A DNA stretch of 64,000 nt, taken from contig JALMQS010000055.1 of the NCBI GenBank assembly GCA_024734495.1, positions 8,055,386 to 8,119,385 of the forward strand, written 5' to 3'. The DNA comes from Forficula auricularia. Taxonomy: Eukaryota > Arthropoda > Insecta > Dermaptera > Forficulidae. Numbering within the stretch: position 1 is the first letter of the stretch; each line of letters opens with the position of its first letter. The translations under genes and the position numbers were made by a program. Shown here piece after piece: positions 63,885-64,000 of the stretch. Below the pieces are notes generated by a model. That model had not been told where the DNA came from, did no database searches, and saw only the letters and a program-made list of their open reading frames with translations.

Positions 63885-64000
63885 AATTCAAAAAGCCTTC
63901 GATATGGTCTGGCACAAAAATCTTCTTGCCAAATTGACCTCCGTCGGCCTTGAACCGGAAACTCTCCAAGTTGCCCGAAAGTTTTCTTTCAGACCGTAGT
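63885..64000 (+). pseudogene. LINE reverse transcriptase fragment at window edge
   Basis: The frame encodes KAFDMVWHKNLLAKLTSVGL and EPETLQ, matching the conserved KAFDxVWHxxLLxKL block of Jockey/CR1-type reverse transcriptases. It runs to a stop near 63997. The upstream part of the ORF is absent and the rest lies outside the window. Confidence 0.65.

Overview
The window is AT-rich animal nuclear DNA (about 70% A+T by eye). It carries nested transposable-element debris and no complete, recognisable host gene. The elements suggest an arthropod, probably an insect, but no species call is possible. They include RTE-type and CR1/Jockey-type LINE fragments, a Penelope-like element (PLE) with a GIY-YIG endonuclease, hAT-like and TTAA- or TA-flanked non-autonomous DNA transposons, Helitrons ending in CTAG, tRNA-derived SINEs and one pol-less LTR element.

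The dominant theme is a population of about 30 hammerhead-ribozyme (HHR) motifs. At least eleven are complete by eye: 397, 2865, 6974, 18233, 22603, 44295, 46224, 51490, 58963, 60985 and 62627. Each has the core CTGANGA, one extra base, a stem II hairpin, GAAA, a self-complementary stem III (ACGT, ATATAT or ACTATAGT), a cleavage base H, and a stem I whose two strands pair around the whole. They sit in the arms of palindromic repeats, often one per arm on opposite strands. One lies 3' of a PLE ORF (51987-52546, minus), which fits the known presence of HHRs in PLE pseudo-LTRs.

Layout. 0-8.6 kb: PLE hairpins, hAT-like elements, a foldback tRNA-like repeat and a TTAA element. 8.6-15.3 kb: a palindrome, two LINE 3' fragments, one hAT element and long featureless stretches. 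15.3-22.9 kb: stacked HHR hairpins, one interrupted by a 1.9 kb RTE LINE fragment. 24.5-26.2 kb: an LTR element with identical 130-bp LTRs, a tRNA-Lys-type primer site, an intact gag and an in-frame G GGA AAC slip site, but no reverse transcriptase. 26-36 kb: TTAA elements (one with long internal inverted repeats), nested hAT and TA elements, and a GC-rich island with a small candidate ORF. 36.7-37.7 kb: a Helitron holding a G-rich minisatellite. 40-48 kb: hAT elements, an HHR palindrome, and a three-level nest (hAT, then TTAA element, then HHR hairpin). 50-54 kb: a diverged tandem duplication with short exon-like blocks, the best candidate for host gene sequence, split by the PLE. 54-64 kb: more HHR hairpins, LINE fragments, a TA element, a second Helitron, a SINE, and LINE reverse transcriptase running off the right edge.

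Nearly everything here is mobile DNA. Autonomous machinery is almost wholly broken, while the cis-acting parts (ribozymes, terminal repeats, primer sites) are often intact.
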